Part shown: positions 12,000-23,640 of the stretch, one piece after another
How positions within the stretch are numbered: position 1 is the first letter of the stretch
How the letters are laid out: each line of letters begins with the position of its first letter
Origin: Nageia nagi
Taxonomy: Eukaryota; Pinophyta
Direction: 5' to 3'
Length of the DNA: 64,000 nt
Assembly (NCBI GenBank): GCA_050084985.1
Contig: JBITNC010000002.1
Location: forward strand, 22,754,001-22,818,000
Notes under the pieces: generated by a model
The model's database searches: none
Seen by the model: the letters and a program-made list of their open reading frames with translations, nothing else
Told to the model about the DNA's origin: nothing
Program-made: the position numbers and the translations under genes

Positions 12000-14055
12000 T
12001 CACAATCTAATCCATCTTCTCAACCACCTTCACCCCACATGTCTCAACCATTTTCACTCCATATGACCCAACCCTCTCATATTCCACCCTCTTTACCTAG
12101 ACATGCTTCCATCTCTTCCCATCAAGAGGATCCACTATTTCATAAAGACTTGCAAATAAGTTTATGTAAGAATCCCTTGTATGGTGAAGTTAGTTCTCCA
12201 CACCATATAGAAGCTATTCATGATTACCCCCTACCAAGGAATAACTCTTTTTGAGTTATCCTCATATATAGGAACTTTTTCATCAGTTTAGGGCCAAACA
12301 ACCTTTGGTTTTTAGGCCTCCATCTCCCCATGTTGCAAACATAGAAAATCCAACCTTTTTCCAATCCACCACCTCATTTAGAATAATATATAGGGGTGTT
12401 ACAACCTTTGCCTCTTCCTTATTTGTCCCATGTTGTCACTATGGCAACTTCGCTCTGTAACCCAAATATGTTTTCCCTTCTTGATCCTTATAGTATCATT
12501 TACCATCATGACCCTACCTATGGCAATCATCCATCATCCAACATATCTTCTTCTTTGATTGATCCTCCACCCCATGAACCTTTTGATTCTCCTACCACCA
12601 TATTGCATAATATGAGGGCCCATAATGATGAGTTGGAAAGAAGAAACTATCCTATTATTATTTCTCCTCCTTTGCCTCATGGTCAAGCCCAACAAGTTTC
12701 ATTAACCTTACCTCAAGCTCCATTAATCTCTCATGTAGACCCTTTGGTTCAATCTTCATGGACACAAATTGAACCCCCCACTCTAAGACCATCAAGTGCT
12801 CCTCACCATGATGATGAGGAGAGAACCCAAATGTTTGGGGAGTGGTATATGATTCAAAAAGCTAAATGATTTTCATAATTTATGGGCCCTCATCATGAGA
12901 AAAAGGTAAGTGTTAATCCATAAGTCTTGAGGATTGCAACCCCTCTCCAAGTTGTTATGGCTGACTAAAATTATTTATCTTATCAACAAGAACCCATAAC
13001 ACCTAGAAACTTGATCAATCCTGATCCTCAAGAGATCATTTTATCCTATGTGGCACCTAAAGTTTTCCAACCTAAAGTAACACATTAATATTGTGTCTCA
13101 ATCTCCCTCTTCTCAAGTTGTCATACCTCCATATGCTACTTCTCAAAATCCTAATTATATGCAAGCATATGTTGGTCCTAAACCTAAGGAGCTTACTTCT
13201 ATGTAAAATTATTTCCAATCTTTTCAACACATCCAAGATCCATATCTTAGACAACCTCAATTTTAGCCTTAAGGTGTGCATAACCAAGTGGTGCAAGGGT
13301 TCATAGTCCAACCCCACCATAGCCAGCAAGTAAATGTTGCCTCATCTCAACCAATATATCAAACTTAAGGGGAATAATAAGCAATTAATTCTTATTAGGA
13401 TCCAAGAAATTAGGTTGTTGGATCCTTTCCTCCATCTACTCCACATGATGAAATTCTCAATAATTTGCAAGAGATGGAGCAAAGGTTGAATAATCAAGTA
13501 AAATCTAAGTTTTCTTATGGGTCCATTTGTAATGAACCAATCAATCCATTTGTTCCTATAAAGGACTTTCCATACAAGTTTGAAGTTCCAAATATGGATA
13601 AGTTCAAAGGGAAAGAAGATCCTAGAGAGCATCTAAGGCACTTCAAGTATTCTTGCTATATCGTAGCTAATAATGACATTCTCATGTTGAGGAGCTTTCC
13701 TATGACTTTAACAAGCTAAGCTCTAGATTGGTACAACTTGTCATAGCATAACATCTTCTCTTTCAAACAGTTGGCCAATTAGTTCTTGGATCACTTTGCG
13801 ATAAACATAAGAAAGAGAGATTCCATTATAAATTTGAGTAAATTATCCCAATTTGATGATGAATCTATATCATATTATGTGTCCCGTTGGAGAGTGATTG
13901 TAACCAATATGCCCTATAGCTTACCCTAGGGAGAATTGGTCAAGCTATTCTCTAGGAGTTGCAATAAATACATCTCTTCTATCTTGCAAATTCAAAGGCA
14001 CCTAACATTTGAAGATGCTTTGGCTCAAGCTAAAATTATTAAAGAAGTGAAGATT

Positions 14056-14094
<39 letters not shown>

Positions 14095-14760
14095 TCAAAA
14101 AGAAGGATAATATCAATGCTCAAAAGATTCATAATAATGGTGGTAATCCTAATCCAACCCAGCTTAGAGTGCAAGTGAATAAAGTTACATATGTGGTTAA
14201 CCAAGCGAAACCAATTATTCAATTAGCTCCTCCTAGGAAAAGGAATAATTAGCCTAGGAATTAGTACCAACAATAAGATCAAAGATAACATAATCAAGGT
14301 AATCAAGGGTATTTTAATCAAGGCAACCAAGCAAATCAAGGTAATCAAGTTAATCAAGTTAACAAGTACGTGAGACCTCCTAGACCACCCAAGAAACCTC
14401 AGCAAAATCAAAGAAATTGGACACAATTAGTGGAGCCCATAGAATACATACTTAAGAATCTTCTAGATGCAAGGCTAGTTACACTTCTTATGGTAAGAAA
14501 AGTAGATCCTAATGGTTTGTGCCTGCAATGGTATAGATAAGATGAGTTTTGTGCTTTCCATCACCAACAAGGGCATGCTACTAATAAGTTTCAAAATTTG
14601 AGAGCCAATATTCAAAGATCAATTGATGTTGGGCATATTTCCATAGGAGCTCCACAAGCTCAACCTAATAGAGATTTGGGTGTATACCAAAATCCTTTGC
14701 TAAAACATGTTCCTAATGTGAACCAAGTAAGAACCATGGCCTCTACCTCGAGATAATTCA
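12000..14760 (+). pseudogene. gag: Gypsy-A gag
   Basis: A Pro/Ser/His-rich N-terminal region (12039-12870, for example SQPFSLHMTQPSHIPP) leads to the gag core at 13465-14050. The core reads FKGKEDPREHLRHFKYSCY, then ALDWYNLS, FAINIRKRDSI and SYYVSRWR, with ELVKLFSRSCNKYISSIL and HLTFEDALAQAK. This is the typical order of a Tat-lineage Ty3/gypsy gag. At about 14550 the zinc-binding part reads FCAFHHQQGHATNKFQNLR, with the final Cys of the CHC-type motif lost. Stops occur at sites expected to be Gln or Trp (for example before ALDWY). A GA microsatellite at 14059-14091 adds an Arg-Glu repeat inside the frame. Confidence 0.8.
14059..14091 (+). repeat. GA microsatellite inside Gypsy-A gag
   Basis: About 16 GA units. 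It encodes Arg-Glu repeats in one frame and probably expanded after the element died, shifting the frame. Confidence 0.9.
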
Positions 14761-15189
14761 CACATGGTGGTCCTTTACCCATTAAGTTGTTGGTATGATG
14801 GGAATTAAGCTAGTCCATGTTGCTACTCATATAGGAAGAGTAGGTGAGAGAGTACTACCCCCTTAAGAAACAAGAGCATAGAGTCTACATAGCCAGTTAG
14901 CATTTAAGTTTTATCTCATTCTTCTAGACTAGCTATCACAGTGCAAAATCAATTGGAACAATAATTATAGTTAACCCCTACTAAGTTATCCTTGTGGGAT
15001 CTATTACAGCAATCCAAGGTTCATTGGGATGCCTTGAATAATATCCTTAAAAATATTGAATTATCTAATTAATATCCTAGTGCCTTTGTAGATTTATGTG
15101 TGATAGTCAAAAACTACATGAGGCCTTCAATTACTTTCTACATGGATGAAGTATATCATACTCCTAGATCATCTAAGAAACATCCAACC
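14761..15189 (+). pseudogene. Gypsy-A gag-protease linker
   Basis: Degraded coding sequence continuing between gag and protease; several stops and frame changes and no domain of its own. Its position and strand place it in the same polyprotein. Confidence 0.5.
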
Positions 15190-15560
15190 ATTTATATTTT
15201 TGCATACATAGATGGGAAAGGGGTTAAGAGGGTTATGATTGATGAAGGGTAGAAAATTAATGTGGTATCTACAATGACACTTTAGAATCTTGCTATTTCA
15301 TTATCTTATTTGAGTTCTCCCACTCTAGCCATTAGGGCATTCAAAAATACCTTGTCTACTACTTTGGGAGTTGTGATTCATATCAAAGTTCAAGTCAAAT
15401 CAGTGCCTACACCTTGTCATGTTTTTGAAGGTGAGATGAAATACAATATCCTTTTGGGCTGACCTTGGATTGATGAAATGGACAGTGTTTCTTCCTCGAG
15501 ACATGGTTGCTTCAATTATCTACATGGTGGTAAGACTAATTGTATTCCAATGGACTCAAC
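15190..15560 (+). pseudogene. Gypsy-A aspartic protease
   Basis: The frame reads GVKRVMIDEG then KINVVSTMTL, matching the retropepsin active-site region of Tat elements (normally M-I-D-x-G-S-x-x-N-V; here a stop replaces the Ser codon). Downstream are LSSPTLAIRAFKNTLSTT, TPCHVFEGEMKYNILLG and PWIDEMDSVSSSRHGCF, the well-conserved C-terminal flank seen in this family. Stop codons at 15250 and near 15463 make it non-functional. Confidence 0.75.
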
Positions 15561-15963
15561 CCCCTTTAGCCATCACAATCTTATTAAAGCTCCTAATCCA
15601 TTTTCTATGTTGAGTTTATTTCCTATCACTATCCTTATGAATAATAACACTAGCCAAGCATCATCTGGTCCATAAGCTCCCCAATCTCCACATCCTTGTT
15701 CCAACCCATCTCTTGGGTTGCAACCTTCCACATCTTTGCTTCCATTGGATGTACCTTTCCCTATGCATCCCAATGCTAAGTCTCTTGATAAGTCTTCATT
15801 TTTGTAGTTACAAGATTTTGTGCCTCATGTCAAGAAGCCTCAACCTAAGTCTATCCAACCTTAATCTTACAATCAAGTTCCTCCACCTCGTGACCTCTAT
15901 CAATCCTTGGATGTGCCACTTCAACCTTCCTAATAGGAAGAGTGTCATGCTTCCATCTTCAAT
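15561..15963 (+). pseudogene. Gypsy-A protease-RT linker, left part
   Basis: Pro/Ser-rich degraded coding sequence that ends at the Gypsy-B insertion. It continues at 29375 on the other side. Confidence 0.5.
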
Positions 15964-15968
15964 CATAC
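15964..15968. repeat. Target site duplication (CATAC), left copy for Gypsy-B
   Basis: CATAC precedes the left LTR of Gypsy-B and is repeated at 29375-29379 after the right LTR. Confidence 0.8.
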
Positions 15969-17787
15969 TATATATGCATACATATCCCAATACCCTAGTG
16001 GTTTTCTAGCACATATTATCCTTACTTGTCTAAAAGAAGAGTGTTTCAACAAGCTTCCAAATAGTTTTGATGAGAAAATGCACTAAGTATAGCAATTTTT
16101 GGGGCATAAAAGAAAATGATGTCAGCAAGTAGTGTTAAAGGTTCCATGGTGACTAAGTGTTCTAGGGTATAAAAGGTAGTGATGTTAGCAAAGTAGAGGC
16201 TTGTCTAAAATCAAACCCCAGGAGTAGTGTTAAAGGTTGTGCGGTGACTAAGTGTTCTAGGGCATAAAAGGTAGTGATGTTAGCGAAGTAGAGGCTCATC
16301 TAAAATCAGACCCTAAGAGCAGTGATTTCAGCAAGTAGTGTTAAAAGTTCTATAATTGATAAGTGTTTCAAGGCATAAAAGGGGGTGACATCAGTAAAAT
16401 AGAGGCTTATCTAAAACTAGACCCCAGGAGCAATGATGTCAACAAGTAGTGTTAAAGGTTCCACAGTGACTAAGTGTTCCAAGGCATAAAAGGAAGTGAT
16501 GTCAGTAGAGTAGAGGCTCTTCTAAAATCAAACCCTAGGAGTAGTGATGTGAGCAAGTAGTGTTAAAATTTTCATAGGGACTAAGTGTTCTAGGGCATAA
16601 AAGGGAGTGATGTTAATAGAATAGAGGCTTGTCTAAAATCAAACCTTAGGAGTAATGACATTAGTAGGTAGTGTTAAAAGTTTTGTGATGGATAAGTTAG
16701 TCGATTCTAGAGCATGAAAGAATGTAACATCAGTAAAATAAAGTGAAGCCCATTTTGGCCAAAAGAATGGGTTCAAAGAAGGATGATGTCATGAGTAAGA
16801 CCAAAATCTCTTAGAGTTATTTGCTCCATCTTACAAAGGTGCAAAAAGGATGTGATGTCAATAAAATAAAAAAACTTTCAAATTAGATGATTTGGAAACC
16901 AATGATGTTAGATGTAACAAAAGGAATCTCTACCTAAGCAAAACTTCACCAAAGAACTCTGAAACATGTGCTGAAGATCAAGAAGGCTTTAAAACAACCA
17001 TTGGATGATGAAGAAACTCCAAAATCACCATAGTCAATTAGGGAACCTTTAATAATTGTAATACAAGTTCAAATAACTATCATAATTTATAGGCAATTAT
17101 AGTTTTAGACCTTTCAATTTTTAGAAATAAAACACCATGTGGCAAGGATAGTTAGCTATTTATTAAAATAAGGCTAGAATCTTTGGGCCATTTTGTAACT
17201 GTTTTGTTTCAATCTTTTTGTAACCACTCTAGCCTAGTATAAATTTAGTCAAAGATAAGAAAAAGGGATCGAAATCCTTAGTATTGCCCCTTGTATTTAT
17301 TTTTGAAGACCTTTTGTTCTATAAGTTATACAATGCAATATTGACCTTTCTTGTCCAACACTTGGTGTTATTATTTTTAATTTGGTTATATTGTGGCAAG
17401 TAATGGATATTTTGTAAATGATCACAATAACTTGTTGGTATAACTAGGTCTTCTTATATGGAAGAGTTAAGCTGAAAAATAATTTAGAGAATGAAAGCTT
17501 ACATCATGGCTACTACACTAGATTCTTACCAAGGTTTCATGTTGTGTGAAAGCCTACGTTAAGCTAGTGATATGCCCCTGTTACTTTACTCTTGCTCCCT
17601 ATCTCTTTTGTTTTATTTCTCATACTCTATCCTCTTTCATTTCTTTCCCATTATTTGTTCTTTTCATCTACACCTAATAGATAAGGAATCGACCTACTCC
17701 AAAGATCAGGTTACTGTGTTAGCCTATTCATGATATACTTTGGTTGAATTTCCCTAAAGTGTATATATTACTCAATTTCCATCAATA
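15969..17787 (+). repeat. Gypsy-B 5' LTR
   Basis: It aligns with 27544-29374 along its length. It starts TATATATGCATACAT (the 3' copy has TGTATATACATACAT, so the TG has mutated) and ends TTTCCATCAATA (3' copy ...CATCAACA). It contains six tandem 111-bp units near its start. Confidence 0.87.
16080..16740 (+). repeat. 111-bp tandem array in Gypsy-B 5' LTR
   Basis: The marker AGTGTTAAA recurs at about 16131, 16225, 16337, 16447, 16559 and 16670, so the spacing is 94 and then 110-112 bp. Each unit carries GATGTCAGCAAGTAGTG, a GACTAAGTGTTC block, GGCATAAAAGG and AGAGGCTTGTCTAAAAT. The same array is in the 3' LTR, so it was part of the element before insertion. Confidence 0.88.
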
Positions 17788-18104
17788 GTATATCTTTTGG
17801 CATGCTTGATGGGACACAAAAAATTTCATTGGTGACTTTCCTGGAAGCAATTTTGATGGTATGTATTAAGGTAGATTAATAGTTCTCATTATTGCTTCCC
17901 AAACCTAAATTCTTTAGTTGCTATTAGAGTTTATGTGGATAAGATCAAAATCCAAAATAGCTAAAGAGGTCCTAGATTTTAAACAACTTGGTACTCCCAA
18001 AAGAAAGACCTTGATCAAGTCTAGATCTTTGAGTAGTATCAACTCTTTAGAATCTCTATTCAAAATAGTACCATTCAACCTTCATACTGAGACTACTCCT
18101 TGTA
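17788..18104 (+). other. Gypsy-B leader with candidate primer binding site
   Basis: No coding motif before gag. Two candidates for the primer site follow the LTR: TGGCATGCTTGATGGGAC (17799-17816), resembling the TGGCGCCGTTGCCGGGG type after decay, and TGGTGACTTTCCTGGAAG near 17830. Neither is intact enough to name the tRNA. Confidence 0.4.
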
Positions 18105-19240
18105 AAATGGCTAATCCTGCTCCAAATACCCATCTTACCTAGGATGATGGGGTACCTTTGGCTCTAGTTTCATTGCATGATATCATATGAAACATCTTTA
18201 AAACTCTACCTAAGTTTGATGCCACCACGGAGAAGACAACCTATGAACACTATGTAGATGTAGCCAATTTGGCTAAACTCCATAATATTTAGCAAGAAGA
18301 TGTCATGGTAAGACTGCTAGCATAATATTTCAAGGGCAGGGTTCTTGATTGGTAGAGAAGCCTTGCTAGTAGATCTATAACTTCTTGGGCTTAGTTGGTA
18401 GAGCCTTTCATCTTGGAATTTAATGAAGTAGGATACCCCTTCTCCTTACTAACTCAATTCACCTCTATCAAAAGACATGAATAGGAGAATATTCTAGATT
18501 TTAATATTAGGTTCTAAAAATCTTGGAAAAGGGTTCCGATATCGGTTAGGCCTTAGGAATCTCAAAGTTTGATGTATTATTTGAGAGCCTTTCCCCCAGA
18601 TCTCTCTTTACAAATTCAAAATTCTAGAGTAACCACTTTTCTAAAGGTCTATAGACAAGCAATGTTTGCTGAAGCTTATCTCATTTTGGTAGGAAAACTA
18701 CCCAACCGCATGCCAATGCCATACTTTCCAATGTTATCACAAAATCAAGCAATAAGACCCTCAACAATTTGTATGGCCTCGCCTCTGGCTAGTTTTCTTT
18801 CATTGGCTCAACAATTCCTATTAGCCTTGCTTACCCCAAGAGCTCCTCTGGCTCTACCAGCCCCACATCAATTAGGGATAAATCAAGTAACTTCCTCTCA
18901 AAGTAAGATATAAGAATTGAAATCTTTGTGTAGGAACATGGAAAACTAGATCACCCTTTTGAGTAGATAAAATAATGTCAGGATATTCCCATATCCATAT
19001 GTAGAAAAAGCTCAAAATCAGCATGTGTTAGTAGAAGATATAGATCAAGCTTCTTCTTTTGGATAGATAGTAGGCTTACGTTTAGCTTGCAATGATGCTC
19101 ATGAACAAACTTATTACCCTATATATCAATATCAAGAGTGCATGTCTAAAAGTGGAGGAATTCCTCTACCTAGCATGGCTAATGACGTGAGTCAAAATGT
19201 AAATTTGATGAATTTTTCCCAACCAATGTAGGTGTTTTTG
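18105..19240 (+). pseudogene. gag: Gypsy-B gag
   Basis: From about 18205 the frame reads KTLPKFDATTEKTTYEHYVD, then a Trp-rich stretch (RVLDxWRSL, TSWAxLVEPFILEFNEVGY), SLLTQFTSIKRHExENILDF and YYLRAFPPDLSLQIQ. This is the Retrotrans_gag fold order (substrate-like W-x-x-F near a conserved F-x-x-F). At least eight in-frame stops fall mostly where Gln or Trp is expected. The tail is Pro/Ala-rich (18700-18900) with no recognisable zinc knuckle. Downstream to 19720 the linker is degraded. Confidence 0.75.
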
Positions 19241-19724
19241 CTATAGAAACAAGGTCTGCAAAAAGGCCTCATCTATCAAATCTACCAGATAAAAGAGCTA
19301 AATCTTCAAAAGGTCATGATCTAGTAACCTCCAAGAAGCCCTATATAGATCTTGGTTTTGCAAACATGACACTCCCAAAAGAGGTTGCATCTCATAAATT
19401 TCTAATTTTGGAAGTTAGACAGATGCCTAAAGTTGAGGAAGTTGGTGATTAGATGGTCCAGAAGTTAAGATTCCCCTTACTCACTAAGCATCAGAGGAGG
19501 GATGATACTAAGTAGTTTCAACAAAGGTGTGCTAACAAATAAGGTAAGCCTCCAGTCATTCATGATTTCAATATTGTGGAAGAATTAAAGAGAACCCCTT
19601 AAAAGATATATTTATTTGATGCTTTAAAAATCCTTGGGAAAATTGATTTACTTAGGGAATCTCTTACAATATTAAATGAAGGAATGGATAGGGTATTGAA
19701 TTTATTTGAGACATCCAAGATCTG

Positions 19725-20165
19725 AGGATGGGAAAAAATAAACCACCAACTTTTTATATGAATTTAGAGGTCAAGGGGTATGTGCTACATAACTATCTAG
19801 TTGATTCCGGAGCAACCACTACCATCATGTCTAAAGCAATATGTGATGTAATGGGGCTACCTCTCACTAGAACATCCACAAGAGTGTTGTAGTTAGACTC
19901 AACCCTAATTAAAATTGTTGGAGTTATCAAGGACATAGTTTTAAAGATACATAAGTGTACTTCTATAGTTATCACTCAAGAAATTGTAGTTGTTGAGCTT
20001 CCTCCTCTTTTTGGGTTATGTCTGTCCAAAGAATTCATAGCAAAAATAAGGGGTTATGTAGCAATGGATTACACTCATTATTTAATTCCTTATGGGGACA
20101 AGAGAGTAAGGTTGGATGATAAAAAAATTTCTAATGTTCATGTAGAAAAGAAAGAAGAGATCAAT
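19725..20165 (+). pseudogene. Gypsy-B aspartic protease
   Basis: The frame reads YVLHNYLVDSGATTTIMS, with the retropepsin D-S-G-A site at about 19800-19814, followed by KAICDVMGLPLTRT. Further on, VVVELPPLFGLCLSKEFI corresponds to the second conserved protease block (normally L-L-G-x-x-F or x-x-D-W). One stop interrupts the frame near 19891. It continues in the same frame into the extra RNase H without an obvious boundary. Confidence 0.75.
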
Positions 20166-20565
20166 GCAATCCTGAGTGAGTTAGAAATGGGTCAGGTACT
20201 AGGATTCTTCTAATTGGTCCAATGGAAAAAAATTCATAAATTCTCCTATAAGCTCACATGGATGTGCACTAATAATGTGGCTAAGTATGAATCCCTTTGC
20301 CTTGGCCTGGGGCAAGCAATTAAAATGCAAATTCATTGTGTGAAAATTAAAGGAGACTCAGAGTTGATTGTAAACCAAGTCACAGGCAAGTGTTCTATTA
20401 AATAGCATTATTTAAAGTCTTATAGGAATAGAGTGTAGGATCTATTTGAAAATTTTGAAGCTTTGCACATACAATCCATTCTAAAGAGGTTGAACCATGA
20501 AGCTGATGCACTAGCTAAAATGGGAGCAAGTTTTGATCCCACTAATGATTGGTTCTGAAAAAAGG
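20166..20565 (+). pseudogene. Gypsy-B additional (archaeal-like) RNase H, located before RT
   Basis: The segment reads HKFSYKLTWMCTNNVAKYE, then SLCLGLGQAIKMQIHCVKIK, GDSELIVNQVTGKCSIK and finally LNHEADALAKMGASF. These are the landmarks of the extra RNase H of Tat elements: T-N-N-x-A-E-Y-E (the catalytic Glu is Lys here), G-D-S-x-L-I-V-N-Q-V and H-x-x-A-D-A-L-A. The strand-1 Asp region upstream is degraded (ILLIGPMEK survives only after a one-base frame change near 20235). RNase H domains cut the RNA of RNA-DNA hybrids during reverse transcription. Its place upstream of RT, not before integrase, is unusual compared with Gypsy-A in this same window. Confidence 0.8.
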
Positions 20566-20935
20566 GGGTTCAACTTATCTTTAGACCTTCTATTCTAAAT
20601 AACAATTTCTTTTGGCAAGTCTTTAGAGATTAGGCTCAAATCAATCAATTTTTGTTACAGTAGTCTATGTGTCATGTGATAGGGGAAGAAGATGTTGACA
20701 TCTTCTGAAAACAAGATATAATCCAATTGAACAACAATGTTATTCCTAGAGATCTAATCCCATTCAAAGGTTTGTTTGAAAGAAATGACTAGGTAAGAAG
20801 AAAGGGTATAATTATAAACCTCGATAATCATAAGGAGTATGAAATTATTTCCAAAAAAAATTTAAAAATAGGCATATGTAACAACCCTGATCATATCAAA
20901 GAGATTATTCAGTTGTGTAAAATTTTTGCTGATGT
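20566..20935 (+). pseudogene. Gypsy-B linker between extra RNase H and RT
   Basis: The same frame continues with stops (KKGVQLIFRPSILNNNFFWQ, then VIPRDLIPFKGLFERND). No domain recognised. The frame runs directly into RT. Confidence 0.6.
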
Positions 20936-21810
20936 AATTGCTTGGTCATATGATGACCTAAAGGTTTTTGATAAATCTATAATTCAACATATGATAGAAT
21001 TGATTGAAGATGCCAAACCTATTAGATAGAAACAAAGGCTAGTAAATCCCAAGATTAAAGTGGTGATGAAATAAGAAGTTGTAAAATTGTATAAAGTTGG
21101 TATCATATATCCTATTAAACGTTCTACATGGGTGGCAAACTTGGTTCTAGTTAGAAAGAAAAATGGAGAGATTCAATTATGTGTGGATTTTAGAGGTTTA
21201 AATAGAGACTCATTAAAATATCATTATCCTCCACTACCTATGGAACAAATATTGAATACTTCAGTTGTAGCAAAAAGATTCTTGTTACTTGATGGTTGTT
21301 CAAGGTATAACCATGTTTGGATAAAAAATGAAGATCAGTTCAAAATGGCTTTTACAACCAAATGGGGAATGTTTGCTTTCCAAAGAATGCCTTTCAAATT
21401 ATCAAATTTAGGATAAACCTTTCAAAGAGCTATGGACTATGCTTTTGGAGAAATCATAAATAAAAGTGTGCTAGTATATTTGGATGATATTAGTATTTTC
21501 TCTCATGACAAAGGTTCCCATGTGCAGCATCTAGAGTAGGTTTTTATCAAATGCAGAAGATATGGAATTTTCTTAAATCCAAAAAATTTTGTTTTTGTAG
21601 TAAATGAGGGAAAGATTTTTGGACATGTCATTTCAAAATAAGGTTGGGCTATCAATCCAGATAGGATAGAAGCAATAGATAAATTATCTCTCCCTTCGAA
21701 CAAAAAGACCTTACAATCTTTTCTAGGATATATTAACTTTGTAAGAAGATTTGTTCAAGATTTTTCAAGCATTGTTAAGCCTATTACTCTCATGTTAAAG
21801 AAAAATGTTG
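20936..21810 (+). pseudogene. Gypsy-B reverse transcriptase
   Basis: It begins with FADVIAWSYDDLK and IIQHMIELIEDAKPIR, then LVLVRKKNGEIQLCVDFRGL, FLLLDGCSRYNHVWI, AFTTKWGMFAFQRMPFKL and VLVYLDDISIFS (YLDD at about 21478-21489), followed by FGHVISK and INPDRIEAI. This is the complete order of gypsy RT motifs. The first catalytic Asp is in LLDGCSRY, where the usual second Asp of the motif is replaced. Stops at 21057, 21071, 21414 and 21538 are the main defects, and there is no frameshift within RT. Confidence 0.88.
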
Positions 21811-22335
21811 TGTTAAAATGGAATAAAGAAGGAAAAGAAGCAATTCAAAGAATCAAATTTGTAATAACTAGAGCGCCTATCTTAAGGAACCCAGATTTCA
21901 ACAAAGAATTCATTTTGTATGTGTATGGCTCTAGTTCAAGTATTGCAGCCATCCTAATGTAGAAATTTAAAAAGAATAAGGAATATCCTATTGCTTTTTT
22001 TAGTCAAACTATGAATAAGAGTGAAGAGAAGTACACTTTAATAGAAAAATAGGTCCTAACAAGACTAAAATCTTTGGGAAAGTTGAAACATTATATGAGC
22101 TAGAGTAGAGTCTTGGTCTTGACTATACATTTAGATGTTAGATCTTATATAATGGAAGGAGAAATTAGGGAGGGGAGACCTAGATGGATTTCTAAAATTT
22201 TAAGATATGATGTGGAAATCAGACCTACTAAACTCATAAAGGGAAAGGCCCTTTGTGAATAATTAGCCAAAGATGTCATAGAAGCAAAAGATAGTTTGTA
22301 TTTCATCGAACAAGTAATTTCAGATGAGGAACTAG
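21811..22335 (+). pseudogene. Gypsy-B RT-linked RNase H
   Basis: The frame continues with APILRNPDFNKEFILYVYGS (normally ...Y-x-D-A-S; the Asp is Gly), SSSIAAILM, EYPIAFFSQTMNKSEEKYTL and LKSLGKLKHYM, then WISKILRYDVEIRPTKLIKG. This is the gypsy-type RNase H attached to RT. Stops replace Gln or Trp at several sites. The catalytic Glu region (EKYTLIEK) is readable. Confidence 0.82.
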
Positions 22336-23640
22336 GTATGGAGGAAAATGATTAGATGGACCAATTAAATAGGTATTTTGAATCTGGTAAACTTCTTATG
22401 CATTTGAACATATCACAGAGGAGAAGATTTAAAATCCATGCCCAAAATTATACAAAAATTGACCAAATGTTGTATAGAAGAAATCATGATGGAATATTGC
22501 TAAGGTGTATACCTTCATCTAAGATAGCAAAGTTAATTGAAGAGTTTCATTCCAAGGTATCTAAATATCATTATTTTGGTTATACAATGATAGATAAAAT
22601 AATCCAAGAATGTTATTACTAGCCCACTATGTTCAAAAATGCTTTTACAAAGGTTCAATGTTGTGAGAAATGTCAAAGGTTTGTAGGTAGGAAGAGAAAG
22701 GTAGCTTTACCATTAGAACCAATTCAAGTGGAAGAACCTTTCCAATAGTGTGGATTAGAATTTATTGGAATTATTAATCCAAATTCCTCAACTGGGCATA
22801 AATTCATCCTAATCACCACCAACTATTTCACCAGATGGGCTAAAGCGAAAGCTATGAGAGAGGCAAATCAGAAAACTATTTTAAAATTCATTGAAAATTT
22901 GATTACCAAGTATGGAATTCCTCAAATGATCATCTCTGATAATGGCTTGGCATTTATAGGGATAGATATCACCAATTTACAAAATCTATTAGAAAAATTC
23001 TTCAAATTACTATCCACAAGGTAATGGACTCGCTAAATCGACAAATAAGAATTTATTAAGGATTCTTAAGAGGACTGTAGAGGATAATCCTTGGACATGG
23101 TATGAGAAGCTGAATTGGGCATTATACGTAGATAGAATCACTATAAAGTTAGCTATTAAGGCCAATCCATATGCATTGGTATATGGAAAAAGGCTTTCTT
23201 TCCAAGTCATATAGAGCTTCCTACTTTGACAATACTTCAAGAGTACGATGAAGAATTTGAACCACTTCAAGCACAGATGAATGAACTATTACATCTAGAA
23301 GAATCTTAGAATAAGGCATATCTAGATTTACAAAAGAGAAATGAAGTTGTAAAGAAATGGTTTGATACCTAAAAAGCTTCTTTGAAAGTCTTTAAAGAAG
23401 GAGACCTTGTCTTAAAATGAGACGAAGATAGAGCCAAACTCGAAAAGCATAAGAAGTTCAAATCTTTGTGGTCAATACCATACATCATAGCCAAATGCAT
23501 TGGGAGAAATGCCTTCAAAATAGCCAAATTGAATGGATGGAAGCTACCAATTTTAGTAAATGGGTAGCATTTGAAACATTACAAGCCCACATGGGTAGGA
23601 GAATGCCTTTAAAAGAGAATTTACTAGCCATGTAAATATT
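22336..23640 (+). pseudogene. Gypsy-B integrase
   Basis: The N-terminal region holds the H2C2 zinc element (EEFHSKVSKYHYFGYTMIDK, then CCEKCQRFVGRKRK at about 22650). The core gives CGLEFIGIINPNSSTGHKF, ITTNYFTRWAKAKAM and IPQMIISDNGLAF. A frame change near 22985 leads to NYYPQGNGLAKSTNKNLLR, where the catalytic Glu of the QAEATN motif is Lys. A second frame change near 23190 leads to FFPSHIELPTLTILQEYDEE. The C-terminal part (GDLVLK, LWSIPYIIAKCIGRNAF, LNGWKLPILVNG) is typical of Tat integrase. Integrase inserts the cDNA into host DNA; this copy is inactive. Confidence 0.85.
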
